Part shown: one piece after another, positions 7,258-17,200 of the stretch
Layout: each line of letters starts with the position of its first letter
Numbering within the stretch: the stretch's first letter is position 1
From: a bacterium
Lineage (GTDB): Bacteria > Cyanobacteriota > Vampirovibrionia > Gastranaerophilales > Gastranaerophilaceae
Assembly: GCA_017482685.1 (NCBI GenBank)
Contig: JAFUMP010000007.1
Span: 1 to 42,082, forward strand
DNA: 42,082 bases
Direction of reading: 5' to 3'
The notes under the pieces: model-generated
What the model saw: the letters and a program-made list of their open reading frames with translations, nothing else
The model's database searches: none
Told to the model about the DNA's origin: nothing
Position numbers and translations under genes: made by a program

Positions 7258-8253
7258 CTAAATAATCATGTCATTAAAGTCTTTTGGATCATCATAATTG
7301 TACATGTGAATAAATGTATATAGCATTTTTACAGAAAATCTTTTAGAGCCCAACTCAAGCATTGTCCTCAATGCATCTTTATTATTAGATATTTGTATTG
7401 GCGTTCTATTACAAGCCATATTGTCATAATAATTAGCTACATTTATTATTTGTGCAATTTCATTAATATAATCGCTCGAAATACCTTTTGGATATCCTGA
7501 TCCATCATTATTTTCATGATGTTCTAATGCAGCTTTAGCTATATCATCTGAAAGATGAAGTTTATTTTTAATAATTTCATATCCTAAAGTTGTATGTTTT
7601 GCCACCTCATCTTCATGAGTAGAAAGTAAAGCTGATGACCCATCAGGTAATTTTATTTCAAGCTTACCTATATCATGAAGTAATCCAGCTAATACAACAT
7701 TATCAATAGCTATAGGAGAAAATTCTAGTTTTTTTGCTATCAAACCTGATATTATCGCAACATTCAAAGGATGACATATATCATACTCTCCCAAAAACCT
7801 TATTTGAGAACCTTTTTTAGTTTTGCTAAGATGTTTAAATAAATCTCCTGTAATAATACTAACTAACGAATTAAGTTTTAAAAGTCCCTCTTCATAATAT
7901 CCTTGCAAAAACAAATCCAAAGATTTTCGATAATAATACTTTATTTTTATCTGAACTTCTATCTTTAAAATATTTTCTCTATTAATAACTGTTTCAAAAT
8001 CAGAAGCTTCTAAAGTATCATAAGAAAAATTCAACATTTTCTTTAATCCGCTACGACCAGAAGAAGACTTTTCACCCTTAGCTCCTTCACTAAATAGCTC
8101 CTCTGTATATAATTTAGAATAATTCTTAAGCATAATAAGCTTACCAGGAGTTAACACTTCACCAGCACTTAAAATCTTACCATTTGCCTCATTATACAAA
8201 TCAAACGGAAGAATCTTATAACTACTTAATTCCTTGGTTGTAACTATACGCAT
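7258..8253 (-). CDS. HD-GYP domain protein, putative c-di-GMP phosphodiesterase
   Basis: 331 residues. The N-terminal part (about 1-60) resembles the small module often found ahead of HD-GYP domains; then comes a basic linker and a helical region, and the HD-GYP domain at about 155-315. Visible metal ligands and signatures are H161, HD at 193-194 (LLHDIGK), H220, HH at 245-246, and GYP at 253-255 within DGSGYPKG, with D277 following. HD-GYP enzymes hydrolyse the second messenger cyclic di-GMP, which commonly switches between motility and attachment. That role fits a flagellated cell. There is no receiver domain or membrane segment. A TATAAT box ends 6 nt before the ATG and no Shine-Dalgarno is visible. 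Confidence 0.88.
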   Translation of the reverse strand: MRIVTTKELSSYKILPFDLYNEANGKILSAGEVLTPGKLIMLKNYSKLYTEELFSEGAKGEKSSSGRSGLKKMLNFSYDTLEASDFETVINRENILKIEVQIKIKYYYRKSLDLFLQGYYEEGLLKLNSLVSIITGDLFKHLSKTKKGSQIRFLGEYDICHPLNVAIISGLIAKKLEFSPIAIDNVVLAGLLHDIGKLEIKLPDGSSALLSTHEDEVAKHTTLGYEIIKNKLHLSDDIAKAALEHHENNDGSGYPKGISSDYINEIAQIINVANYYDNMACNRTPIQISNNKDALRTMLELGSKRFSVKMLYTFIHMYNYDDPKDFNDMII

Positions 8254-8259
8254 AAATTT

Positions 8260-8265
8260 ATTATA
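8260..8265 (-). promoter_or_regulatory. -10 box immediately before the HD-GYP start codon
   Basis: A perfect TATAAT on the minus strand ends 6 nt before the ATG at 8253. Transcription would start at or beside the start codon, suggesting a leaderless mRNA. No good -35 box is visible at the right spacing. Confidence 0.45.
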
Positions 8266-8299
8266 GCACTTTGTAACAATATTGCCTACTGTATATGCT

Positions 8300-9829
8300 T
8301 TATTTTTCAGAACGTCTTAATTCTTTGTAACTATATAATGCATAAATTAGCACACCAACAGCCAACCAAATTATAAAATATAAGGCTGAAGTGGCTTTAG
8401 CGCTAAACTTACAATACATTAATGCAAAACAAGTTAAAATACCAAAAATTGGAAACCAAGGACAAAACGGTACTTTAAATGGTCTTTCTCTTTTTGGCTC
8501 AGTTTTTCTAAGTATTAAAACTGCAATACAAATAACAATGAATGATGTAAACGTACCAAAATTACAAAGTTCCGCTGATATATTTAAATCCATAAATAAT
8601 CCGCAAAGAATAACAATTAAACCTGATACCCAAGTCATGATATGTGGAGTTTTAAATTTTTCATGTATTGCATTCCAAGATTTAGGCAAGAAATGATCTC
8701 TACTCATTGCATAAAGAATTCTTGTTGTTCCTAATTGATAAATTAAAAGCACTGAAGTTAAAGCACATAATGCGCCTACAGAAATTAATCCTGCATACCA
8801 ATCAATTCCAACAAATCTCATTGCATGAGCTAAAGGAGCTTGTATATCTATTGCATTCACAGGAACAACACCTGTTAAAACTAAAGCAACGCATACATAT
8901 AAGACTGTACACAAAAATAGAGTTCCCATAATTGCAATTGGCAAATCTCTTTGAGGATTTTTTGTCTCTTCTGCTGCTGTTGATATTGCATCAAAACCTA
9001 TGTAAGCAAAGAAGATTATAAACGCTCCTGAAAAAATCCCTTCCAGTCCATTTGGCGCAAAAGGAACCCAATTTTCAGGTCTTACATAAAAAGCTCCAAC
9101 AACTACAAATGATAAAATAATAAACATATTCACACCAACCATAATAGTTGCAACTTTTGTAGATTCTTTTATACCTTTTATTAATAAAATAGTTAGTATC
9201 AAAACGATACCAATAGCTGGTAGGTTTGCAGCAATTGGTAATTCAATTCCAAACGGCAAATGAACAAACGGCATTTTATCATGCACATCCCAGCCATAAC
9301 GATTACATAATTCATACATTGAACGATAGTCGTTTCTTAGCCATAGTGGGAAATTCACAACCCAAGAAGGAAGAATATGTTGAAAACCTTTCAAGAATTG
9401 AACTAAATATCCTGTCCAAGCGCTTGCAACTGTAATATTTCCAATTGCATATTCAAGCATTAGCACCCAGCCAACCATCCAAGCCATTAACTCACCCATT
9501 GTTGCATAAGTATAAGCATAAGCACTTCCAGCAACTGGCATCATTGCAGCAATTTCAGAATAAGACAATGCTGAAAATACGCTCGCTACTGCAGCTAATA
9601 CCATTGAAATAACAATAGCTGAACCTGCACCCGCAGCATCAGAACTACCTACAATAGCCGAGCCAATGATTGTAAAAATTCCAGTCCCAACTACAGCAGC
9701 TATTCCTAAAACAATTAAGTCAAAGATACTCAATGTTTTTTTTAATTCGGACTTGCTACCTTCCTCAACGGTATCTTGAGGTGATTTACATTTTAATAAA
9801 TTATTAAATATTACTTGTAATTTGTTCAT
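8300..9829 (-). CDS. APC-family amino acid permease (YfnA/CAT-like), downstream copy
   Basis: 509 residues with about 12 membrane segments. The first segment contains GIAAVVGTGIFTIIG, the glycine-rich substrate-binding helix of the APC superfamily. FIIFFAYIGFDAISTAAEE, split by the conserved Gly-Phe-Asp, marks helix 6, followed by KNPQRDLP. The C-terminal PFCPWFP region is typical of the cationic amino acid transporter branch. It probably takes up an amino acid with protons; the substrate cannot be read from sequence. It is a close paralogue of the gene just upstream (9804-11375), and its start lies 26 nt inside the end of that gene. No good ribosome binding site is seen, so translation is probably coupled. 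Confidence 0.92.
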   Translation of the reverse strand: MNKLQVIFNNLLKCKSPQDTVEEGSKSELKKTLSIFDLIVLGIAAVVGTGIFTIIGSAIVGSSDAAGAGSAIVISMVLAAVASVFSALSYSEIAAMMPVAGSAYAYTYATMGELMAWMVGWVLMLEYAIGNITVASAWTGYLVQFLKGFQHILPSWVVNFPLWLRNDYRSMYELCNRYGWDVHDKMPFVHLPFGIELPIAANLPAIGIVLILTILLIKGIKESTKVATIMVGVNMFIILSFVVVGAFYVRPENWVPFAPNGLEGIFSGAFIIFFAYIGFDAISTAAEETKNPQRDLPIAIMGTLFLCTVLYVCVALVLTGVVPVNAIDIQAPLAHAMRFVGIDWYAGLISVGALCALTSVLLIYQLGTTRILYAMSRDHFLPKSWNAIHEKFKTPHIMTWVSGLIVILCGLFMDLNISAELCNFGTFTSFIVICIAVLILRKTEPKRERPFKVPFCPWFPIFGILTCFALMYCKFSAKATSALYFIIWLAVGVLIYALYSYKELRRSEK

Positions 9830-11375
9830 TTTCTACTACTTCTATTTCTGCTTCTCTATTTTTTCTATATCCATAAGTTGCATATATTAATACACCTATT
9901 AATACCCAAGCTATAAATAACATACTTGATAAAGCTGCGGTTTCACCTTTTGCAACCACCATTGAATAAATCATCAAACCACCACAACATAAAATACCCA
10001 TTAATGGGAACCAAGGACAGAATGGAACTTTAAATGGTCTTTCTCTGTCCGGATCAATTTTTCTTAGAATAAGAATCGCAACACATACAATAATAAATGA
10101 TGTGAATGTTCCAAAGTTACAAAGTGAAGCTGCAACATCTAAATCCAAGAATAAAGTTCCAATTATGCCAACCAATCCAACAGTAATTGTTAGAATATGA
10201 GGTGTGTTAAATTTTTTATGTGTTTTTTGAAATACTTTTGGCAAGAAATTATCACGACTCATTGCGAACAACACACGAGTTGCAGCCATTTGAAGAACCA
10301 AAAGCACTGAGGTTAACCCAGCTATTGAACCAACTGAAATCAATCCTGCAACCCAATTTTGGCCTACTGCAGACATTGCATAAGCCATTGGAGCTTTCAA
10401 TAAACCTTCAGGAATAGCTACTCCGCTAGTTGGCTGTAAACCTGTTAAGACAAGAGCAACAAGCACATAAACAATTGTTGTTATTAAAAGTGAACCAATA
10501 ATACCAATAGGTAAATCTCTTTGAGGGTTTTTACATTCTTCTGCAGCTGTAGCAAGAGCATCGAACCCAATATAAGCAAAGAATATAATAAATGCACCCA
10601 TAAATACACCTTCAAAACCATTTGGTGCGAAAGGTGTCCAGTTTTCAGGTCTTACATAAAAAGCACCAGCAAGTACAAAAAGAGCTATAACTCCAAGTTT
10701 TACAGCAACCATAATTCCTGCCATTTTAGCGGAATCTTTTGTTCCCTTAACTAAAATAGCTGTCATTAATATAATCATGATAATAGCCGGTAAATTTATT
10801 GAAATCGGAATTCCAGCAATATGAGGAATAACACTATTTGGATCTAGTCCTTGAGCTTGATAATAATGAGCAGCATTTCTATAATCACTTGTTAGCCAAT
10901 ACGGAGGATTACAAATCCATGCCGGTAAAACATTGGAAAACCCTTTTATAAATTGCATAAAATGATTTGTCCACGCACAAGCAACTGCTATAAAACCAAT
11001 CGCATACTCTAGCATTAAAACCCAACCAATTAGCCAAGCCATACATTCGCCGAGAGTAGCAAATGTGTAAGTATAAGCACCACCCGCAACAGGAATCATT
11101 GTTGAAAATTCACTATAGCAAAGCGCAGAAAAAATACAAGCAATAGCAGCAATTACCATTGAAACCATTAATGCAGGTCCTGCACCAGTACCTTCAGCCG
11201 CTGCGGCAGTACCAACGACAGCAAAAATACCTGAGCCAATAATTGCACCTACACCAAGAATAATTAAATCCCAGACTCCTAAAGTTTTTTCTAAACCTCC
11301 CTCTTTAGCGCCAGCTAAAGCTTCATCTGGATTTTTTCTCGTTAACATTTTTGCTATTACATTTCGTAGTATCAT
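9804..11375 (-). CDS. APC-family amino acid permease (YfnA/CAT-like), upstream copy
   Basis: 523 residues with about 12 membrane segments and the same layout as its neighbour: GVGAIIGSGIFAVVG in helix 1, then helix 6 with AYIGFDALATAAEE, the KNPQRDLPIG loop, and PFCPWFP near the C-terminus. A clear AAAGGA precedes the ATG. Its last 26 nt overlap the start of the second permease, so the two are a tandem duplication translated as a pair. The C-terminal tail EAEIEVVENEQ is soluble and acidic and is missing in the copy. Its upstream side borders the inverted-repeat element at 11395-11887. Confidence 0.92.
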   Translation of the reverse strand: MILRNVIAKMLTRKNPDEALAGAKEGGLEKTLGVWDLIILGVGAIIGSGIFAVVGTAAAAEGTGAGPALMVSMVIAAIACIFSALCYSEFSTMIPVAGGAYTYTFATLGECMAWLIGWVLMLEYAIGFIAVACAWTNHFMQFIKGFSNVLPAWICNPPYWLTSDYRNAAHYYQAQGLDPNSVIPHIAGIPISINLPAIIMIILMTAILVKGTKDSAKMAGIMVAVKLGVIALFVLAGAFYVRPENWTPFAPNGFEGVFMGAFIIFFAYIGFDALATAAEECKNPQRDLPIGIIGSLLITTIVYVLVALVLTGLQPTSGVAIPEGLLKAPMAYAMSAVGQNWVAGLISVGSIAGLTSVLLVLQMAATRVLFAMSRDNFLPKVFQKTHKKFNTPHILTITVGLVGIIGTLFLDLDVAASLCNFGTFTSFIIVCVAILILRKIDPDRERPFKVPFCPWFPLMGILCCGGLMIYSMVVAKGETAALSSMLFIAWVLIGVLIYATYGYRKNREAEIEVVENEQITSNI

Positions 11376-11394
11376 TTGCTATCCTTTCGTTATA

Positions 11395-11887
11395 AAATGG
11401 AAAATTGAAAGTGGAAAATGGAAAATTTTTAAAGTTTTATTTAAAATTAATCCATTTGATTACTTGTTGTTTTTACTATACTAGTAAGTAACTTTTCTAA
11501 CTCTATACAGTCTTTAATAATTGAATCTTTTTGTTCCTGATTAATATAATCGGTTGCACTTAATAGTTCAATCCAATATTTTGTTTCTGTGCATTCCTTT
11601 AATGAAATATTCATTTTCATTAAAAAATCTTTTTTACTTTGTCCTTGTTGAGCTTCATTTATATTTGCTCCAATACTAGTACCACTTCTAAGTATTTGTT
11701 TAGAAAGGACAAATTCTTTCTTTTCGTCCATTAAATATTTATATAATTTGACTATTCTTATTGCAAAATCAAAACTTTTTTCTTTAACAATGTTTTTGTT
11801 CAATATTATACTAACCTCTAATTAACAAGTTTAAACCAGAAAATTATTATTAAAAATTTTCCATTTTCCACTTTCAATTTTCCATTT
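11395..11887. mobile_element. Element with perfect 38-bp inverted repeats around a four-helix-bundle gene
   Basis: The left arm (11395-11432) and right arm (11850-11887) are exact reverse complements over 38 bp. Each arm is built from repeating GGAAAAT/TGGAAAA-type units, for example AATGGAAAATTGAAAGTGG. The arms enclose one gene (11447-11803) and nothing else. I see no clear target-site duplication. Known relatives of the enclosed protein family are encoded in intervening sequences of bacterial 23S rRNA, which are also bounded by long complementary ends. The structure therefore suggests a mobile unit, or an RNA whose ends pair into a long helix, inserted between glyQ and the permeases. Confidence 0.7.
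11447..11803 (-). CDS. Four-helix-bundle protein (23S rRNA intervening-sequence/S23 family)
   Basis: 118 residues. The pattern FDFAIRIVKLYKYL, then LSKQILRSGTSIGANINEAQ, then FLMKMNISLKECTETKYWIE and a last helix of about 30 residues is characteristic of the bIVP/S23 family, which also includes the Avd accessory protein of diversity-generating retroelements. Family members form pentameric barrels that bind nucleic acid; their cellular role is mostly unknown. The start is a TTG with GAGG about 11 nt upstream, since no in-frame ATG lies near the conserved N-terminus. No reverse transcriptase or variable repeat is nearby, so a DGR is not supported. The gene fills the element bounded by 38-bp inverted repeats. 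Confidence 0.88.
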   Translation of the reverse strand: MNKNIVKEKSFDFAIRIVKLYKYLMDEKKEFVLSKQILRSGTSIGANINEAQQGQSKKDFLMKMNISLKECTETKYWIELLSATDYINQEQKDSIIKDCIELEKLLTSIVKTTSNQMD

Positions 11888-11911
11888 AATTAACACTATT
11901 TATTAACAGTA

Positions 11912-12787
11912 CTATTTTTTACAAAGTGGGAAACCAAGCTTTTCTCGTTGCTTAACATATAAGTTAGCTACTGCTGAAGCCATTGTTCTCACTCGATTAA
12001 TAAAGTTAATTCTTTCATCCTTACTAATAACCCCTCTTGCATCAAGAAGGTTAAAAGTATGTGAACATTTTAAAACATAGTCATAAGCAGGAAGTACTAA
12101 TTCTGCTTCAATACAAGTATCAACTTCTTTTTGATATGCATCAAATAAACCAAATAATCTTTCTGCATTTGAATATTCAAAATTGTATTTAGATTGTTCT
12201 ATTTCATTTTGAAGATAAATATCGCCATACTTGAGTTCATTATTCCACATAATATCAAATACAGACTCTTTATTTTGAATATACATAGCGATACGTTCTA
12301 GACCATAAGTAATCTCTAACGCTACTGGTTTAACTTCTAGTCCACCAACTTGTTGAAAATATGTAAACTGAGTAATTTCCATACCATCAAGCCAAACCTC
12401 CCAGCCCACACCGGCAGCACCAAGAGTTGGAGATTCCCAGTTATCTTCTACAAACCTTACATCATGTTTTGATAAATCAATCCCCATAGCTTCAAGACTC
12501 TTTAAGTAAAGTTCTTGAGCATTATCTGGAGATGGTTTAAGTATAACTTGATATTGAAAATAATGCCCTAATCTATTTGGGTTTTCACCATAACGAGCAT
12601 CTGTAGGACGTCTACAAGGTTCAACCATAGCTGTTGACCAAGGCTCAGGGCCTAAAGCTCTTAAGAAAGTCGCAGGGTTCATTGTAGAAGCCCCTTTTTC
12701 AGTATCATAAGGTTGTTGAATAATACAACCATAGTCTGACCAAAATCTTGATAAATTTAATATTAAGTCTTGAAAATTTAAAGTCAT
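11912..12787 (-). CDS. glyQ: Glycyl-tRNA synthetase alpha subunit
   Basis: 291 residues, the typical length. It is the catalytic class II subunit of the alpha2-beta2 enzyme that charges tRNA-Gly. Family signatures include [14 protein letters not shown] at about 15-28, [33 protein letters not shown], and the class II motif-3-like region with [10 protein letters not shown]. The beta subunit gene glyS is not adjacent: the inverted-repeat element and the permeases follow instead. The promoter TTGATT-17-TATAAT (12825-12853) gives a leader of roughly 30 nt with GTTGGGAT but no classic Shine-Dalgarno. Confidence 0.96.
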   Translation of the reverse strand: MTLNFQDLILNLSRFWSDYGCIIQQPYDTEKGASTMNPATFLRALGPEPWSTAMVEPCRRPTDARYGENPNRLGHYFQYQVILKPSPDNAQELYLKSLEAMGIDLSKHDVRFVEDNWESPTLGAAGVGWEVWLDGMEITQFTYFQQVGGLEVKPVALEITYGLERIAMYIQNKESVFDIMWNNELKYGDIYLQNEIEQSKYNFEYSNAERLFGLFDAYQKEVDTCIEAELVLPAYDYVLKCSHTFNLLDARGVISKDERINFINRVRTMASAVANLYVKQREKLGFPLCKK

Positions 12788-12824
12788 TTTATAATCCCAA
12801 CATTGTACTTTTTACACTTAATAA

Positions 12825-12853
12825 ATTATACACAATTTTACTTGTAGAATCAA
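12825..12853 (-). promoter_or_regulatory. glyQ promoter
   Basis: On the minus strand TTGATT (12848-12853) and a perfect TATAAT (12825-12830) are exactly 17 nt apart. The expected start is about 30 nt before the glyQ ATG. Confidence 0.65.
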
Positions 12854-12927
12854 ATATTTATGTAAACAAATGTAACAAAAATATTAATTCCTGAAATTTA
12901 AATAAAATATAAAGACTTTATAATAAT

Positions 12928-14178
12928 ATGATACAGAATAACAATATAGAATTAAATATTAGACAAAAAAATGGTGTAGGTATTACTTATGGTATCGACG
13001 CCAAACTTGATGAACTTTTCAAACAAGATATTAAACTTAACGCAAGTGCTTGGAATAGCATAATGGAAATCGTTAAAAATGACAATGCTACTACGGAAAA
13101 ACAATATTCTGGTGGCGATACAGATATAAATAATGGTAAACATTTTATAGTAACACAAAATACATACCAGATTACAAAAAAAGCTTGGGATGCTATTGTT
13201 GCTAAAGTAAGCAATCTTTTAAATTTAACCCCACCTAGTGAAGAAGGTGGGCAAGCTCAGATAACAGAAGAACCAGAAACTCCAGAAAATGCTGTTAAAA
13301 GTTTGATTGGAGAAACTGCATTTGATAATTTAAATGATAACTTTAAAACAGAAGTTTTGAAAAAATATTCTACAATTACAGATTATGCTCAAAATAATAA
13401 TATTGAAATAAGTGATGCAGAAATGGCGAGACGTTTAAATAACTACATAACTGCACTCAAAGCTCATGAACAAGAATTGAGAATGGGTGAATATCAATTA
13501 AATTTATTATCAACAGAAGAAAATGAAGGACAAGCAGGTTTGGATAATTGTCCTGAAATTATTTTAGATGAAGGTATAAAAACTGGCAAAGCTGGAAGTG
13601 ACAAGGAATACTATCAAGCTTTCTTAGACAGAGGAGAAGGCTATGTTCAGTTGTATGATACAAATGGCGATGGAGTTGTTACTCAAGAAGAGTTTTTATC
13701 TCTTGAAGAGCAAGACGGAGGAGCTGTAGAAGAAACAGAAGAGTCCAAAGAAGCCTTTAAACTTATTGCAGGAGATGATGAAAAAATTACATTAGAAGAA
13801 TACTTATCTAATTTGAAATCTCAATTAGGTAGAGATCTTAAAGAAGATGAAATAAGCAGAAATACAAATGAGTTTAATATTATTGCAGGAACAGATAACG
13901 AAATGACTTATGAAGAATATATGTCTTCAGAAAAAGCTATTGCAGAGAACTACTTCAATATAATAGCTGGTGATAAAGAAATTACAGCAGAAGAAATGGG
14001 AACTCATTTAGCTGCAGTTTCAAGATTATATGATGGAGATGAAAAAACTACTGGAGAAGATATTACATTCAAAGAGTGGTATGGAGCTCAATTAGTTGGA
14101 ATTGATGATAATGTTACTAACACTTATAACACTTGGAGAGAAAAATTTGTAGGCTATTTTGATAAACATTTAAAATAA
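12928..14178 (+). CDS. EF-hand protein of unknown function
   Basis: 416 residues, acidic, with no signal peptide seen. Residues 244-255 form a canonical calcium-binding EF-hand loop (DTNGDGVVTQEE, with ligands D244, N246, D248, T252, E255). Downstream come three related segments, FKLIAGDDEKITLEEY (277-292), FNIIAGTDNEMTYEEY (316-331) and FNIIAGDKEITAEE (343-356). They look like shortened or degenerate EF-hands sharing an F-x-I-I-A-G core. Residues 118-190 are helical. It may be a calcium-responsive or surface protein, but this is inference. A TATAAT box lies only 3 nt before the chosen ATG and no ribosome binding site is seen, so the start is uncertain. Confidence 0.75.
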   Translation: MIQNNNIELNIRQKNGVGITYGIDAKLDELFKQDIKLNASAWNSIMEIVKNDNATTEKQYSGGDTDINNGKHFIVTQNTYQITKKAWDAIVAKVSNLLNLTPPSEEGGQAQITEEPETPENAVKSLIGETAFDNLNDNFKTEVLKKYSTITDYAQNNNIEISDAEMARRLNNYITALKAHEQELRMGEYQLNLLSTEENEGQAGLDNCPEIILDEGIKTGKAGSDKEYYQAFLDRGEGYVQLYDTNGDGVVTQEEFLSLEEQDGGAVEETEESKEAFKLIAGDDEKITLEEYLSNLKSQLGRDLKEDEISRNTNEFNIIAGTDNEMTYEEYMSSEKAIAENYFNIIAGDKEITAEEMGTHLAAVSRLYDGDEKTTGEDITFKEWYGAQLVGIDDNVTNTYNTWREKFVGYFDKHLK

Positions 14179-14236
14179 ATTACCAATTAAACTTGTAACT
14201 AATAATTTTACCTAACAAACTTATTATGGTTTACCC

Positions 14237-17200
14237 CTAATTAATCCATTTAAAACTGGTTACATAGTCATCGCCGTTGATATTACCTTTAATATCTGCA
14301 ATAAATTTTCTATACGCTTTGTTTGAAAGCTCAATACCTGGAATTTTATTTATACGCTCTAAAAGAGGGCTATCTTTTGTTAAATCAACTCCAGGAATAA
14401 CATTAAATAAAGTATTTATAGACATATTACCTATTGGGCCAAACATTGTTGAAATTTTTCTTGAAAGAAGACCAAGGACTTCCATATCAGCAATAGAAGT
14501 TGCAAAATTATAAGTTCCTGCAATAAATAAGTTTAAATCATCACCTTTAGTTGTTATTTCAATATTTCTTGCAACTCCATCTTTTATTCTTACTGAGCCA
14601 AAAATATCAGAAAAATCGCCTGTTTTAGATGGAGCAAGCAAGTCAATCACACTATTTATTGAAAGTCCAGTAAAGCCACCTTTAACAAGATTTCCTGCTT
14701 TCAATAAATATTCTAACGAGCCTAATTTTGGCATCTTTCCTTCTTTTACATTGAAAATTGTGTTTCCATTCAATGTTTCCATACAACGATTAAAATCTGA
14801 GCCGTTACAAGAAAGCGTTACATCACCTGTTAAATCACCATATATCTGATTATTTAAGTCAAATAAAGCCCAAGTTATATCGTTAGCATTAATACTATTA
14901 GCACGCAAAGAAATATTCATATCATTATTTTTTAAATTATAAGAATATTTTCCGTGCAATTCGCCATTTGCTATATTGAATTTAAAATCATTTACGTCAA
15001 AATTTCTTTTTTCAGAAAGCGAAGTTATTGCTTCAAAATCAGTTGCATGAATATTTCTAAGTATAACATTATCTGCTTTTAGTTTAAAATCATTAGCTAC
15101 AACTAAATCTAAATCAAATCCTTCAAAAGACTCAAATGTTCTAGCATTTTCAACTTCAGCAGTTTTTAGTTTATTGATAATTTGGTTCAAATCCAATTGT
15201 TTAGTATAAAAATTAGCTCTTTCTATTTTATAAGGAGGAGTTAACTTATTTTTAAGTACCCCATCAAAAATTATGTCATTTCCTATAACTTCACCACGAG
15301 TGTTAAAATCAATAGTTTTTTCTTTAAATACAAGCTCAATATTTTCCATAGAAGTATCTAAGAATGGGATATTGGTCTCAAAGATATGGAAATCTCCAAT
15401 AATCTTAGGGCTAGATAATTTTCCATTGAATTTCAAATCAGAAGTAAACTGTCCTTGTTTTATATTTGGTTTTCTAAAAATTATATTAAAAATTCTTGCA
15501 TCAGTAGGATTAGAAGTTTTAATAAATAAATCGTCAAAAATCAAATCTTCTTCTAAGATTTTCACCCCACCATAAGCTTTTAATAAATTCATCTTTGTCT
15601 GACGACCACTTTGCGAGCTAATAACTTTGTCATAAGAAAACTCCTTTATTTTATGAAACAATTTATCTATTATCTTAGAACTAATCGAAACAGAAATTGC
15701 ATTTTCAACATCTCCCACAGTCGCACCAAAATAATAAATACTTGAATCTTTGCTCATATCAATTTGAGCTTTCATATCATAATTTTCAGGAGTTCCCTTA
15801 ATTTTCAACCAGTAGACAATATCTCCCTTTATCTTTATTGGGTAAAGCTGATTTTTATTAATGTATTTGTCAATAAAATCTTGCTCTGGCTTAGAATTAA
15901 AATAAAGATTAAAGTTTTGTTTCTCAAACAAATCTTTTATATCACCATCTATTAGAATTGGCATGTTATCAGCTAAAAGGTTTATTTTATTGAGCTTTAG
16001 CTGATTATTTTTTACATCTATGTTTCCATTAATAATTTCAATCGGCATTTCTAAAGGAAGATAGACAAAATTAATCCCTGATAAATCAGTGCTTGAATAA
16101 ATTTTATTATCAGCCAATTTTATATCTAAATTTAAAGCACCCTTTTTAAATTCATAATCTTTTACATATTGCTTTAAAGATTTTGGCAAAATATCACTCT
16201 TTAATACGTCATTATACAATGATAAATCTGGCGACTTAAATTTTACAGAACCACTTGTTGTAATATTCTTTTTAAAAGCATTGTCTATGATTAAATTTAA
16301 TTCAAATAAATTTTGCGGATTATCTACAAATCCTCGAATATTTTTAAAAGATAATTTATTGCCAACAATTTGTATAATACCACCTTTATTATATTTAATT
16401 TTACTTTGAGAAATAGAATCTAATATTGTAGCTTTTATATTAAGCTTGTCATAGTCAATTTTATCAACTCGACCATTATATTTTCCTTTCAAAGACAAAT
16501 AAGGCAAATATTGTTTATTTCGAGTTTCTATATCTGAGATTAAAAAATTAGGATTTAACTTAGGTATATCAAGCACGACATCCGAATATAAATCCTTAAT
16601 TTTAGCATTTATAGCTAATGGCAAATCGCCTATTGCTGCCACTATATCTGCATCAGCTGTATTATTATCAAAATTAATATTTCCATTTGTTTTTTGAATA
16701 CTTATATTATCAAAATCAAAACTATTATTTTTTACAATTATTTTTCCTTTAGCAAACAAATTTTCATTAAATTTGATATTATAAAAATCTTTAATCACCC
16801 CATGAACTTTTATTTTAAAATCAACAACACCATCTAAATTATCTATTACAAGCATTTTAATCTTATCTTGTGGTAAAAAAGTTGATTTTTTTAATGCTTC
16901 ATATAATAAATTAACGGGCTGATTTTCCGAAGAAATATCAAAATCAAATTTTCCAAACAAATCACAAATACCTTGAATAAAAATTTTATTATTATTCAAA
17001 AATGCAGAATCAGATTGAAATGTAGAGGCTTGGTCATTAAATTTTAGAACCGCATTAATATTATTTACCTTTAAATCCTTTAATTCATTAAAACTAGCTC
17101 CAGCATTTTTAACATTAAATACACCCCAAATATGTGGATTTTTTCGATTTCCTTTTACAGTAATATCAATATTCCCATAACCACTCAGATCCATTATTGG

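Noticed and set aside
8391-10754. Several plus-strand open frames within the two permease genes
   Set aside because: They are antisense shadows; the minus-strand frames encode full-length permeases with family motifs.
11395-11887. A diversity-generating retroelement, because the gene family includes Avd
   Set aside because: There is no reverse transcriptase, template repeat or variable-repeat target nearby.
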